NCBI GenBank assembly: GCA_039679945.1 | Contig: JBDKTY010000138.1 | Span: forward strand, 1-15,702 | Source: SbD1 sp039679945 | GTDB lineage: Bacteria > Desulfobacterota > Syntrophobacteria > Syntrophobacterales > Syntrophobacteraceae | Reading direction: 5' to 3' | DNA: 15,702 nt | In this document: piece by piece, positions 6,941-13,959 of the stretch | Layout of the letters: each line of letters opens with the position of its first letter | Position numbering within the stretch: the stretch's first letter is position 1 | Notes under the pieces: model-generated | The model's database searches: none | Told to the model about the DNA's origin: nothing | What the model saw: only the letters and a program-made list of their open reading frames with translations | Translations under genes and position numbers: made by a program

Positions 6941-7483
6941 GAAACCTCTTACCTTGCCTTCGCTTTCCCTGCCGCCCCCAAGGTACTCAGATGCCAATTC
7001 CGCATAGTGTGCCCAACTGTGGTGAATGAGTTCCCGTTCCGCATCCCCTGTCTTTCTGACTGTTTTCGCCGGAGAACCCATCACAAGCGTTTCGGGCGGG
7101 ACCTCGAAACCCGGAGGCAGCAGCGCTCCAGCGGCGACTATCGACCCTTTCCCGACTTTTGCCCCGTCGAGAATTATCGCCCCCATTCCAATCATGCATT
7201 CGTCCTCGAGAACGCAACCATGAACCAGGGCCCTGTGGCCGATAACGACACGGTCCCCGATCCGCAGGGGGTATTTCGGCTCGGTTACGTGCAGCGTGCT
7301 GTTGTCCTGCACGCAGGTATCGGCACCAATGCGGATGAAGTTCACATCACCCCGCACAACGCAATTGAACCAGATGCTGCTGCGATCGCCTATGACAACG
7401 TCGCCTATAATCCAGGCCCCGGGAGCGATGAAGGCGCTATCACCGATCTTGGGCCAAATTTCCCGATAAGGCAGGGTGCTCAT
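6932..7483 (-). CDS. gamma-carbonic-anhydrase-like hexapeptide-repeat protein
   Basis: This 183-aa protein has a left-handed beta-helix built from hexapeptide repeats (IGDVVIGDRSSIWFNCVVRGD and onward, about residues 20-130) and a C-terminal helix. It keeps the key residues of the gamma-carbonic anhydrase/YrdA group: R44 and D46, Q59-D60, and three metal-binding histidines, H65 (STLH), H83 and H88 (GHRALVHGC). The H83/H88 five-residue spacing matches that of the Cam enzyme. Proteins of this group form trimers with metal sites between subunits. Some hydrate CO2, while others are acyl-CoA-related or of unknown activity, and the acidic loop of true Cam is absent, so activity is uncertain. The gene starts 4 bp after the thrC stop, so the two form an operon driven from upstream of thrC. 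Its ribosome site would lie in the last thrC codons. It converges with the transporter. Confidence 0.88.
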   Translation of the reverse strand: MSTLPYREIWPKIGDSAFIAPGAWIIGDVVIGDRSSIWFNCVVRGDVNFIRIGADTCVQDNSTLHVTEPKYPLRIGDRVVIGHRALVHGCVLEDECMIGMGAIILDGAKVGKGSIVAAGALLPPGFEVPPETLVMGSPAKTVRKTGDAERELIHHSWAHYAELASEYLGGGRESEGKVRGFLR

Positions 7484-7487
7484 CTAA

Positions 7488-9008
7488 TCACTCCGATTTG
7501 GACTTGGATTCCAGTTTTTTAAGATCGAGCAGTTCAGCGACAGCACCCGCGACATAGCTCACGAATTCTTGAAGTTGATCCGGTTCAAGACTTCCCTCCC
7601 GGGGGTTCGGTATTGAATCGGGCAAATTGAGCGCATGGGGCGCATTCCGAAGCTCCTGCTTCGGAACAACTTCAAAGGCCGGCTCGAATGTATCGAAAAA
7701 GTACTTTTCCTGAAAATTCGAAAATTTCAGCGCATGCGCGGTAGCATCGAGTATCGCGAGCCGTTTGCGATCGACCTTGTTTTCCGCAACCGCCTTCCGT
7801 ATCCCGGCAAGACACTCGCCGCCCTGCGTGCAGGCGATATGCCCGTTGCGATTAGCCATCAGCATGGCATCCATGATTTCCTGCTCGTTAACCTGGACGA
7901 CCCGAACAGCATCCTGACCGGCGATTGCCCTGTACTGCTCCACAAGCCTGATCACGCGCGGCATGGAAACAGGGTTGCCGATCATTGCCGCCTGAGCGAC
8001 ACTGGGGCGTACATTGACCGGATGATACCGGCGCGAGGAGGCTTCCGGTTCCAGGTAGTAGAGGTACACCGGATTCGCATGCTCCGACTGTACTCCGATG
8101 ATCGCCGGAAGCGTATCTATGATCCGCAGATCGTGCAGCTTGAGAAAACCGGCCATGACGGCGGTAATGTTTCCCGCGTTGCCGATCGGGACCACCACGG
8201 CCAGGTGTCCGGTTTCATAATCGAACACCTGTGCGATTTCATAACTGTAGGATTCCTGGCCCAAAATGCGCCATGCATTCTTGGAATTCATGAGAGCAAC
8301 CGAGTAGTTTTCAGAGAGGCTTTCAACGACCTTCATACAGTCGTCGAAGACGCCCGGGATTTCGATCACCCTCGCACCGCTTCCAAGCGGCTGTCCCAAT
8401 TGCTGCGGCGTGATCTTGCCCTGGGGCAGCAACACAGCCGACTTGACATTGCCGGTCAGGTAGGAGGCATACAGCGCGGCCGCGGCCGAAGTATCCCCGG
8501 TGGAAGCACAGATAGCGAGCACGTCCCCCATTTCACGTCGTTTCATCAGAAAATTCAGATAACTGAATGCGCTTGCCATACCGCGGTCTTTAAAAGATGC
8601 GCTCGGGTTCTGACCGTCGTTTTTAAAGGCAAACGAAATACCGGCCCATGCCGCAAGATCCTCGTTCGCGGCGACTACCGACGTGTGCCCTTCACCCAGG
8701 CAAACGATGTCCTCCAGCGGAATTATTGAACCGATGAGTTCGTGGAACCGGTATATTCCCCGCAACGCGGGATGGTTTATCATACCTCTGTAATCGAAGA
8801 TCACGCGCCATTTAGTTCCGGGGACCTCTTTCAGTCGTTCCCACTCAGCATCTTCAATCAGTAAAACCGAGTCACAACGAGGGCATGTGTAAAGCAGTTC
8901 GTCAATACCAAACAGGCTCTCACACCCCAGACACCGATAAACATAATGGCCGCGAACCTTCGGAACGATATAGGGACGAATCTCCGAAGGAAACTGGTCT
9001 ATTCTCAT
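7488..9008 (-). CDS. thrC: threonine synthase with N-terminal zinc ribbon
   Basis: This 506-aa cytoplasmic PLP enzyme converts O-phosphohomoserine to threonine, the last step of threonine synthesis. The fold-type II motifs are clear. The Schiff-base lysine is K140 in NPSASFKDRG, ASTGDTSAA at 168-176 is the substrate loop, NSKNAWRILGQ at 241-251 is a strong family mark, and GNAGN at 276-280 binds the cofactor phosphate. The N-terminus carries a four-cysteine zinc-ribbon-like motif (C26, C29, C42, C45) seen in long-form threonine synthases. The C-terminal extension after about 440 is longer than in minimal enzymes. ATG 9008 is supported by AGGAG 8 nt upstream on the minus strand. A good sigma-70-like promoter lies at 9089-9117, leaving a leader of about 75 nt. 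No leader peptide rich in Thr or Ile codons was seen. The downstream partner is the carbonic-anhydrase-like gene, 4 bp away. Confidence 0.93.
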   Translation of the reverse strand: MRIDQFPSEIRPYIVPKVRGHYVYRCLGCESLFGIDELLYTCPRCDSVLLIEDAEWERLKEVPGTKWRVIFDYRGMINHPALRGIYRFHELIGSIIPLEDIVCLGEGHTSVVAANEDLAAWAGISFAFKNDGQNPSASFKDRGMASAFSYLNFLMKRREMGDVLAICASTGDTSAAAALYASYLTGNVKSAVLLPQGKITPQQLGQPLGSGARVIEIPGVFDDCMKVVESLSENYSVALMNSKNAWRILGQESYSYEIAQVFDYETGHLAVVVPIGNAGNITAVMAGFLKLHDLRIIDTLPAIIGVQSEHANPVYLYYLEPEASSRRYHPVNVRPSVAQAAMIGNPVSMPRVIRLVEQYRAIAGQDAVRVVQVNEQEIMDAMLMANRNGHIACTQGGECLAGIRKAVAENKVDRKRLAILDATAHALKFSNFQEKYFFDTFEPAFEVVPKQELRNAPHALNLPDSIPNPREGSLEPDQLQEFVSYVAGAVAELLDLKKLESKSKSE

Positions 9009-9088
9009 TGAAGAAACTCCTAATCAATTGAAATGGAAACGTTTGCCCTCGCATCGACCGGATAACCCTTCCGGCATGCCCAATGCCA

Positions 9089-9117
9089 AGTATCAAATAA
9101 TAGAAACCAATAATCAA
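9089..9117 (-). promoter_or_regulatory. candidate sigma-70-type promoter for thrC
   Basis: On the minus strand TTGATT (9117-9112; 4 of 6 consensus bases) is followed by exactly 17 bp and then GATACT (9094-9089; 4 of 6). The spacer is A/T-rich. Transcription would begin near 9082 and give a 5' leader of about 75 nt ending in the AGGAG ribosome site. Confidence 0.5.
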
Positions 9118-9184
9118 GCAGGTTATCGAATCCAGGGCGTCTTGACTCCTAAGAGCACCAACTTGTTGCGTAAAAGATACATTC

Positions 9185-9218
9185 AAAAACAGGGGTGTTG
9201 TTTTTTTGCAACACCCCT
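9185..9218 (-). terminator. intrinsic terminator, minus orientation, between two divergent promoters
   Basis: AGGGGTGTTG at 9191-9200 pairs perfectly over 10 bp with CAACACCCCT at 9209-9218 around an 8-nt loop. Read on the minus strand, the stem is followed by G then TTTTT (9189-9185), as in a rho-independent terminator. It lies upstream of the thrC promoter and not downstream of any visible minus-strand gene. It may block antisense or upstream transcription from entering thrC. Confidence 0.65.
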
Positions 9219-9234
9219 ATATGCCAGCAATCAT

Positions 9235-9263
9235 TTGATATTTTCGAACGATCCGCGTAAAAG
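9235..9263 (+). promoter_or_regulatory. candidate sigma-70-type promoter for lpxC
   Basis: TTGATA at 9235-9240 (5 of 6 consensus bases) is separated by 17 bp from TAAAAG at 9258-9263 (4 of 6). Transcription would start near 9270, giving a leader of about 96 nt that ends in the GGAGGG ribosome site of lpxC. It points away from the thrC promoter. Confidence 0.45.
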
Positions 9264-9365
9264 CCGACCCCGCTTATCCTCGCGAGCCTTTCGACGTCCA
9301 ATGCCCCAAGCCCGAAATCCTGGCACGAATGATGCTTACGAGGACTGCGAGGAGGGAAGAGGGGC

Positions 9366-10301
9366 GTGAACTACTCATCTTTGAAACAACATACCATCGC
9401 ACGGGAGGTGTGGTGCAGCGGAATCGGTCTGCACTCGGGCCTCAAGGTATCCATGAAACTGAAACCGGCCGCCGCGGGTGACGGGATCCGGTTTCGCCGC
9501 ATGGATGTATGTAACTGTCCAACCATCTGTGCTCACTATCACAATGTAGTCAATACATTCCAGGCTACAACCATCGGATTTGACGGCGTAGTCGTTTCCA
9601 CCATCGAGCATCTCATGGCCGCTTTCTATGGAAGCGGCGTCGACAATGTACTCGTCGAAGTAAACGGACCCGAAGTTCCCATTTTCGATGGCAGTTCAGC
9701 TCCTTATCTCTCGCTGATCGAACGAGCGGGGCTGAAGGAACTCGATGCGGGCCGGAATTTTCTGGCAATCGAAAAGCCCATGATCATCCACAACGGCGAC
9801 TCGTTTATCAAGGCATCGCCTTCCGACCATTTCAGCATTCGCTATCAGATCGACTTTCCACATCCGCTTGTCGGAAAGCAGGAGTTGTCCTGGTCGCACG
9901 AAAATGGAAGCTTTGGGCGGGAACTCGCCAAAGCAAGGACCTTCGGTTTTCTGAAAGATGTCCGAAGGCTCCAGACAATGGGCCTGATTCAGGGCGGTTC
10001 GCTTGCCAATGCGGTCGTTTTCGATGAGTATGACCTGTTGAACATGGACGGCTTCCGGTACACGGACGAATGCGTACGGCATAAGATTCTCGACTTCATC
10101 GGAGATATCGCTCTGACGGGCATGCATGTGCTCGGGAATTTCGAAGTGCGCAAGGCAGGGCATTCTCTCCACAGCCAGTTTCTGAACAGCTTCATGAGCA
10201 AGCCCGGTTTTGCCTCTCCCCTTTCGCTTCCGCTTCACACGCCGTACTTTGCGGCCGCCCCCATCACCAGCGGCTTCCCGCACGCTTCCAAACAGATATA
10301 G
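9366..10301 (+). CDS. lpxC: UDP-3-O-acyl-N-acetylglucosamine deacetylase
   Basis: This 311-aa cytoplasmic zinc enzyme carries out the committed step of lipid A synthesis, removing acetate from UDP-3-O-acyl-GlcNAc. Two beta-alpha domains are visible. GIGLHSG (19-25) starts domain I, which contains EHLMAAFYGSGVDN (81-94). FDGSSAP (107-113), AKARTFGF (188-195), GGSLANAVVF and HKILDFIGDIALTG (239-252) follow, then GHSLHSQFL (265-273). The zinc ligands correspond to H82, H239 and D243, and the catalytic E81 and H266 are present, so the enzyme should be active. The length matches the family (about 300-310). The start is GTG at 9366, backed by GGAGGG 9 nt upstream. The gene stands alone, with its own candidate promoter and two terminators after it, not in the usual cell-division or fabZ-lpxA cluster. 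It shows the organism makes lipopolysaccharide. Confidence 0.96.
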   Translation: MNYSSLKQHTIAREVWCSGIGLHSGLKVSMKLKPAAAGDGIRFRRMDVCNCPTICAHYHNVVNTFQATTIGFDGVVVSTIEHLMAAFYGSGVDNVLVEVNGPEVPIFDGSSAPYLSLIERAGLKELDAGRNFLAIEKPMIIHNGDSFIKASPSDHFSIRYQIDFPHPLVGKQELSWSHENGSFGRELAKARTFGFLKDVRRLQTMGLIQGGSLANAVVFDEYDLLNMDGFRYTDECVRHKILDFIGDIALTGMHVLGNFEVRKAGHSLHSQFLNSFMSKPGFASPLSLPLHTPYFAAAPITSGFPHASKQI

Positions 10302-10323
10302 GTTTAAAGACAAGATCACTAGC

Positions 10324-10377
10324 CCGGCATCCGAAGGAGCAGACCAAAGCCAGCTTCTCCCGATGCCGGTTTGTTTT
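10324..10377 (+). terminator. first intrinsic terminator after lpxC
   Basis: CCGGCATC at 10324-10331 pairs perfectly with GATGCCGG at 10362-10369, with GGAG/CTCC pairs possible inside the 30-nt loop region. It is followed by TTTGTTTT. It begins 22 bp after the lpxC stop. Confidence 0.65.
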
Positions 10378-10393
10378 GGAAATCCGCCTGGCG

Positions 10394-10432
10394 GCGCGGG
10401 GGGTGCGGGGTGGCGTACCTCCCCGCGCTTTT
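10394..10432 (+). terminator. second, GC-rich intrinsic terminator after lpxC
   Basis: GCGCGGGG at 10394-10401 pairs perfectly with CCCCGCGC at 10421-10428 and is followed by TTTT. This is a very stable stem with a short U-tract. With the preceding hairpin it forms a tandem pair that separates lpxC from the convergent AttH-like gene. Confidence 0.65.
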
Positions 10433-10504
10433 CGAAAGATCTTTCAATGCCATCTTGAACGCAACCCGATATAAACCCACTCCAGCGGATTGACTGTCCC
10501 CCTT

Positions 10505-11635
10505 TTAATACACAACTGGCCCGGCATAGCCCGTCAGCTCAACGTAGCCTTCTCCCGACAGGGGTGTACCCTGCTCCTTTGATCCCTTCGCGCTCACGCT
10601 TCCTTCCCAGTAAGTCACCCGCGTACTCTCGGGACTCCGCACCTCCTGGTCATTCATGTTGGGGACAATCTCCAGGCGCAAGTCCACCGGAATTACTTCC
10701 AGCAACCACCGCGAGGGATAGGAAGCCCCGCTGCGAGGACTTTTCCACGTATCCAGAGGGCGTACCCGGAGATCCTCAAAAGCGAGATGCCGTACCGTTC
10801 CCCCGGAATCCACATACGTACCGCTGGACACGGAGCTGAACCCGCCGTCCTTTTCACGCATCAGATATACCATGAGGTCACTCCCGTCCGATAAGCGCAG
10901 GCTGAACCAATCCCAGCCGGCGATTTCCGGATTGAGCGAAGCACTGGAAAACTCGTGGTCCATCCAACCGGTTCCCGAAACGGTTCTCTCCCGCCCGCCA
11001 ACCGTGATTTTCCCGGCTGTGCGCATCCGCGTTATCGAATAGTAGCAACTTGCCTCTGTCGCGGCTTTTCCTTTCCTGCTGTACCCCGAATCCCCATGCA
11101 ACGAAGGGGGCTTTTCTGGAATTAAGTCGAGATCGATGGAAAAGCCCGCCCCGCGCGCGAACACCTTGTGGGTCCGAGGGGTAATCACGGCCCGCCACCC
11201 GTTCACAAAGACCTCGAAAAATCCCTCATCCCGTGAGGTCCCAGCCAGCCCCAGGGCGGCTCGTGACATTTTTTCCGCCGTCTCGAACCTGCCCGTCGTC
11301 AGGTCCGATACCGCCGCATGGGCCGCAAATATATGTTCCGCTCGCCATTCCGAGCGCTGTCCATCCACTTCGGCCCTGGCATCCGCCGCCACTCTGAAGA
11401 AGGTGACCTGAAAACCGAATCGCTCCCCGTCATCGGATCGCAGATTGCCGGTGTAATACCACCATTCCGTGCGATAATCGGGGTGCGAAGCGTGGTCCCT
11501 TGGAAACTCAAGCCCGCAGGGTCCCTCCACGGCCTTGAAATCAGCGCAAGCGGCAAATGGAGCAAAGACAATAGAAAAAATAAGCAGGACAGCGAGTAAG
11601 ATTTTGCGCCTCCATTTGAAACTGGATTCGGTCAT
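10505..11635 (-). CDS. exported AttH/CrtC-type lipocalin-like protein
   Basis: This 376-aa protein has a basic N-terminus (KWRRK) and a hydrophobic stretch at about residues 12-27. Cleavage is likely after ACA at 29-31, so it should be exported by Sec; the PFAAC context is a poor lipobox. The mature part has the marks of the AttH/hydroxyneurosporene-synthase (CrtC) family: HPDYRTEWWYYTGNL near 45-60, EHIFAAHAAVSD, GTGWMDHEFS, GWDWFSLRLSDGSDLMVYLMR and WEGSVSAKG near the end. AttH proteins usually sit with the AttEFG ABC transporter, while CrtC proteins hydrate carotenoids. Neither context is present here, so the ligand is unknown. I chose ATG 11635 because it places the signal peptide at the start. 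A GTG at 11719 would add 28 residues that look non-coding. No good ribosome site is seen at either start. The gene converges on lpxC. Confidence 0.85.
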   Translation of the reverse strand: MTESSFKWRRKILLAVLLIFSIVFAPFAACADFKAVEGPCGLEFPRDHASHPDYRTEWWYYTGNLRSDDGERFGFQVTFFRVAADARAEVDGQRSEWRAEHIFAAHAAVSDLTTGRFETAEKMSRAALGLAGTSRDEGFFEVFVNGWRAVITPRTHKVFARGAGFSIDLDLIPEKPPSLHGDSGYSRKGKAATEASCYYSITRMRTAGKITVGGRERTVSGTGWMDHEFSSASLNPEIAGWDWFSLRLSDGSDLMVYLMREKDGGFSSVSSGTYVDSGGTVRHLAFEDLRVRPLDTWKSPRSGASYPSRWLLEVIPVDLRLEIVPNMNDQEVRSPESTRVTYWEGSVSAKGSKEQGTPLSGEGYVELTGYAGPVVY

Positions 11636-12298
11636 CCGGGGGTAGCTCGAAATCCCACCTAGGTGAGTAAAAACGGTCCAGCGTGTCCGTCGCCAACGGA
11701 TGATACCACGGAGCAGCACCCCAAGTATAACCAGATACGACGGTCACTGCGTAAGAACCATCCGCGAGCATTATGCGAGCCACGGCATAAGCTATTCACG
11801 CCTGGTCGCGGGGCGCATATCAAACTGTTTGAAAAATTCGATCCACTCGGACAGGGCCTCCGGCCGAAGATGGCCCGCGGTTGAGCGGCAATCACGGCCT
11901 TGCTCCCAAAATCGGCATACCACCCATCCACCGGGTCCTTTCCACGCACCGCCCGGCGGAATCCTACCCGGGACTTCTCCGAAAGCCCCGACACGCAAGC
12001 GCGGAATCACGTTCCATTCCGCTGCCCATGCGCCTCATCCTTGTGAACAACATCCTCCGCTTCCGCGACCGGCGCATTGCCCACTCCTGCCTTGCGTCCG
12101 CGGCAGCCGGTCCGATGGCGGTTCGCGAAAACTTCGACAGGATGCCCTGAAGAGCTGCCTCACCGCGAAAGAACCTGATGAGCATGACGTGGAAAAGATT
12201 TTTCCATGGGAGGGCCGAGCCGATTGCCGTGGGCCGATCCAAGGGGTAACATGATCAGGCTTCATTGATTTTCGCACTTGCTCGTTCAGGATATCGGG
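11636..12298. other. gene-free region with possible degraded coding sequence
   Basis: No intact gene fits these 660 bp. On the minus strand, protein-like fragments appear in different frames: DPVDGWYADFGSKAVIAA around 11881-11945, and EALSEWIEFFKQFDMRPATR ending at a TAG at 11792-11794. A further fragment, ADGSYAVTVVSGYTWGA, lies around 11710-11765. A frame change near 11876-11884 would join the first two. I recognise no family. TATACT on the minus strand at 11729-11724 could be a -10 for the AttH-like gene but lacks a good -35. Upstream of the kinase there is a short inverted repeat at 12190-12206 and an AGGA ribosome site near 12287-12290. Confidence 0.4.
12190..12206. repeat. TGGAAAA-GAT-TTTTCCA inverted repeat upstream of the kinase gene
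   Basis: This is a perfect 7-bp inverted repeat with a 3-bp centre, 93 bp before the kinase ATG. The symmetry and position suit a repressor or activator site, but a chance occurrence in this A/T-rich patch is possible. Confidence 0.3.
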
Positions 12299-13672
12299 AT
12301 GAAAAAGATCGGGAAATACATTGTCCGCGGAATGCTGGGAAAAGGCGGCATGGGCATCGTCTATAAAGCGTGCCTGCCTTATGTGAACAGGATTGTGGCT
12401 CTAAAGCTCCTCGCCCCCCACCCTAATACGTCGGCGCTGCTCGATTCCCGTCTGATCCGGGAGATGTTTATCTCCGAGGCCTCCACCCTGGCGTCTCTTC
12501 GCAGTCCTCACTTCGTTCAGGTCCTCGATTTCGATTTTCATGGCGATGCCCCCTTCTTCACCATGGAATACTACTATCATGATCTCGGGCGGCTTATCGG
12601 CGAGACCTACCACCCCGAGCTTCCAACGCGCATCCTCGGCTTGACGAAAACAATCAGCTACACCCGCCAGATTTTGACCGGACTGGCCCGGCTATCCCGC
12701 GCCGGGATCGTGCACCGCGATATTAAGCCCGGCAACATCATGATTTCCGATGATGACACGATCAAGATCTGTGATTTCGGTTTGTCCAAGTTGAGGGGAG
12801 AGAGGTTTGACCGGCCGGCGCAGATGATGGTGGGGTCACCCTTTTACGCGGCCCCCGAGCAGGAACGAGATCCCGATACGGTGGACCGGAGAGCCGACCT
12901 CTATTCGGCGGCGGTTATCCTGCACAGACTGCTGACCGGCTGTTTGCCGGTGGAAGGAACCCTCAGGCCCAGTGAGTTTCATCCCGACGCGGATGCGTCC
13001 TGGGACAGGTTCCTTGACAGGGCGCTTCAGCAGGACCCGGAACGACGTTTCGCTTCCGCGGATGAAATGATCGAGGAACTCGACCTGCTGGATCGAGCCT
13101 GGAATGAAAAAAGGAATACCTTCTGCCGCCTTGTTCAGGGCAGCCCTCCAAGCGTCAATGGACAGAAAACCGGATCGCTCAGAAACACATCCGTCAAGGT
13201 CAACGCCCGGATCGCGCTGCACACTTTTGCCTGCGATCAGCTCATGCGTCCCTTGCATTACAGCGAAGAGGAACTGCCCCGTTATGTCAATGGCACAGTC
13301 ATCTTCGATCACGCTCATGATATCGCCTGGCAGGCCTCCGGATCGGAAGATCCCCTGGATTGGAGAGGCGCGCATGAATATGTCAGGCAGTTAAACGATA
13401 CCCGTTTCGCGGGTTGCGCCCGCTGGCGGCTCCCCACCATCGATGAGCTGCTCTCAATCCTCGGACCGCCCACGCTCGGCATTCATGACTGTATTCGCGG
13501 CGGTTTTGACAAAAGGCAGACAATGCTCTGGAGTTCCGATCGCTGCACCTTTATGAGCGCCTGGTACGTGGACACGTCGCTTGGCTTTGCGGGCTTCGCT
13601 GATTTCACGTGCCATTTTTACGTGAGGGCGGTATCGGAAGGAGCCGGTGTCAGTGAAATGTTAAGCGTGTAG
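12299..13672 (+). CDS. Hanks-type Ser/Thr protein kinase fused to a DUF1566 domain
   Basis: This 457-aa protein has a complete N-terminal kinase domain (about 1-275). The glycine loop GKGGMGIVY is at 14-22, the ATP-anchoring lysine K36 is in VALKLL, and the likely helix-C glutamate is E60. The catalytic loop HRDIKPGN is at 139-146, DFG at 159-161, and APE at 185-187. All catalytic residues are present. A linker follows, with no clear transmembrane helix, so the protein looks cytoplasmic, unlike PASTA-type receptors. The C-terminal part (about 310-450) resembles DUF1566, a domain also found after collagen-like repeats: DHAHDIAWQ, DWRGAHEYVRQLN, WRLPT at 376-380, then WSSDR, AWYVDTSLGFAG and YVRAVS. 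It may bind a ligand or partner. The start is ATG 12299, with AGGA about 8-11 nt upstream and the kinase fold beginning at residue 4; an in-frame TTG at 12278 adds little. The gene appears monocistronic and ends before a strong terminator. Confidence 0.9.
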   Translation: MKKIGKYIVRGMLGKGGMGIVYKACLPYVNRIVALKLLAPHPNTSALLDSRLIREMFISEASTLASLRSPHFVQVLDFDFHGDAPFFTMEYYYHDLGRLIGETYHPELPTRILGLTKTISYTRQILTGLARLSRAGIVHRDIKPGNIMISDDDTIKICDFGLSKLRGERFDRPAQMMVGSPFYAAPEQERDPDTVDRRADLYSAAVILHRLLTGCLPVEGTLRPSEFHPDADASWDRFLDRALQQDPERRFASADEMIEELDLLDRAWNEKRNTFCRLVQGSPPSVNGQKTGSLRNTSVKVNARIALHTFACDQLMRPLHYSEEELPRYVNGTVIFDHAHDIAWQASGSEDPLDWRGAHEYVRQLNDTRFAGCARWRLPTIDELLSILGPPTLGIHDCIRGGFDKRQTMLWSSDRCTFMSAWYVDTSLGFAGFADFTCHFYVRAVSEGAGVSEMLSV

Positions 13673-13729
13673 TGCACTGCCACCCGACATACGAGGGCAT
13701 ACAACGAAGAGTATCGTGCTTTGTGGAGC

Positions 13730-13749
13730 TTTTCACCGCCAGGTGAAAA
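13730..13749. repeat. TTTTCACC-GCCA-GGTGAAAA inverted repeat after the kinase gene
   Basis: This is a perfect 8-bp inverted repeat around a 4-bp centre, 57 bp past the kinase stop. It has no U-tract on either strand. It could be a hairpin in the kinase 3' untranslated region or a protein-binding palindrome. Confidence 0.4.
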
Positions 13750-13847
13750 CAGGCCCATCCGGGGCGCCAAGGCCCTATCGATCAGTCATTGGCCAGCAGT
13801 TCCATTTTAAAGAAAAGCGCGCCGTTCGGCCCGATTCAATGTTTATC

Positions 13848-13890
13848 GGAGTGGGGGGGTGGTGTCCTGAGCCCATCCCCCACTCCTTTT
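13848..13890 (+). terminator. intrinsic terminator after the kinase gene
   Basis: GGAGTGGGGG at 13848-13857 pairs perfectly over 10 bp with CCCCCACTCC at 13877-13886, followed by TTTT. It is very stable and reads on the plus strand, so it ends kinase transcription about 215 nt past the stop. On the minus strand no U-tract follows the stem. Confidence 0.75.
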
Positions 13891-13912
13891 GAGTCTTACG
13901 CATTTTGGTCCC

Positions 13913-13942
13913 ACTCTCCGCTTCCAGTCTTTAGCGGAGAGT
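13913..13942. repeat. 9-bp hairpin just beyond the multicopper oxidase stop
   Basis: ACTCTCCGC at 13913-13921 pairs perfectly with GCGGAGAGT at 13934-13942 around a 12-nt loop. It begins 17 nt past the oxidase stop on the minus strand. The U-tract is poor in both directions, so it may be a weak terminator or a 3' RNA-protecting hairpin for the oxidase transcript. Confidence 0.45.
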
Positions 13943-13959
13943 CTGTTTCGTGCTGCCTA

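Noticed and set aside
7635..8729. 364-aa plus-strand open frame opposite thrC
   Set aside because: It lies wholly antisense to a clear threonine synthase and has the His/Arg-rich composition of a shadow frame.
9074..9090. sigma-54-like GG-N10-GC pattern on the minus strand upstream of thrC (TGGCATTGGGCATGCC)
   Set aside because: The dinucleotide spacing fits, but the flanking bases match the -24/-12 consensus poorly. It lies at the start of transcription of a better sigma-70-type promoter, and thrC is not a usual sigma-54 target.
8920..9186. 88-aa minus-strand open frame overlapping the thrC start
   Set aside because: It overlaps the 5' end of thrC in another frame and contains the thrC promoter. 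It lacks a ribosome site and any run of Thr or Ile codons expected for a leader peptide.
9028..9369. 113-aa plus-strand open frame across the thrC-lpxC divergent region
   Set aside because: It spans the terminator hairpin and both candidate promoters, and the translation shows no protein-like pattern.
11700..12254. 184-aa plus-strand open frame upstream of the kinase gene
   Set aside because: Its Pro/His/Arg/Ser-rich composition has no regular hydrophobic pattern, there is no ribosome site, and it crosses a region where the other strand looks more coding-like.
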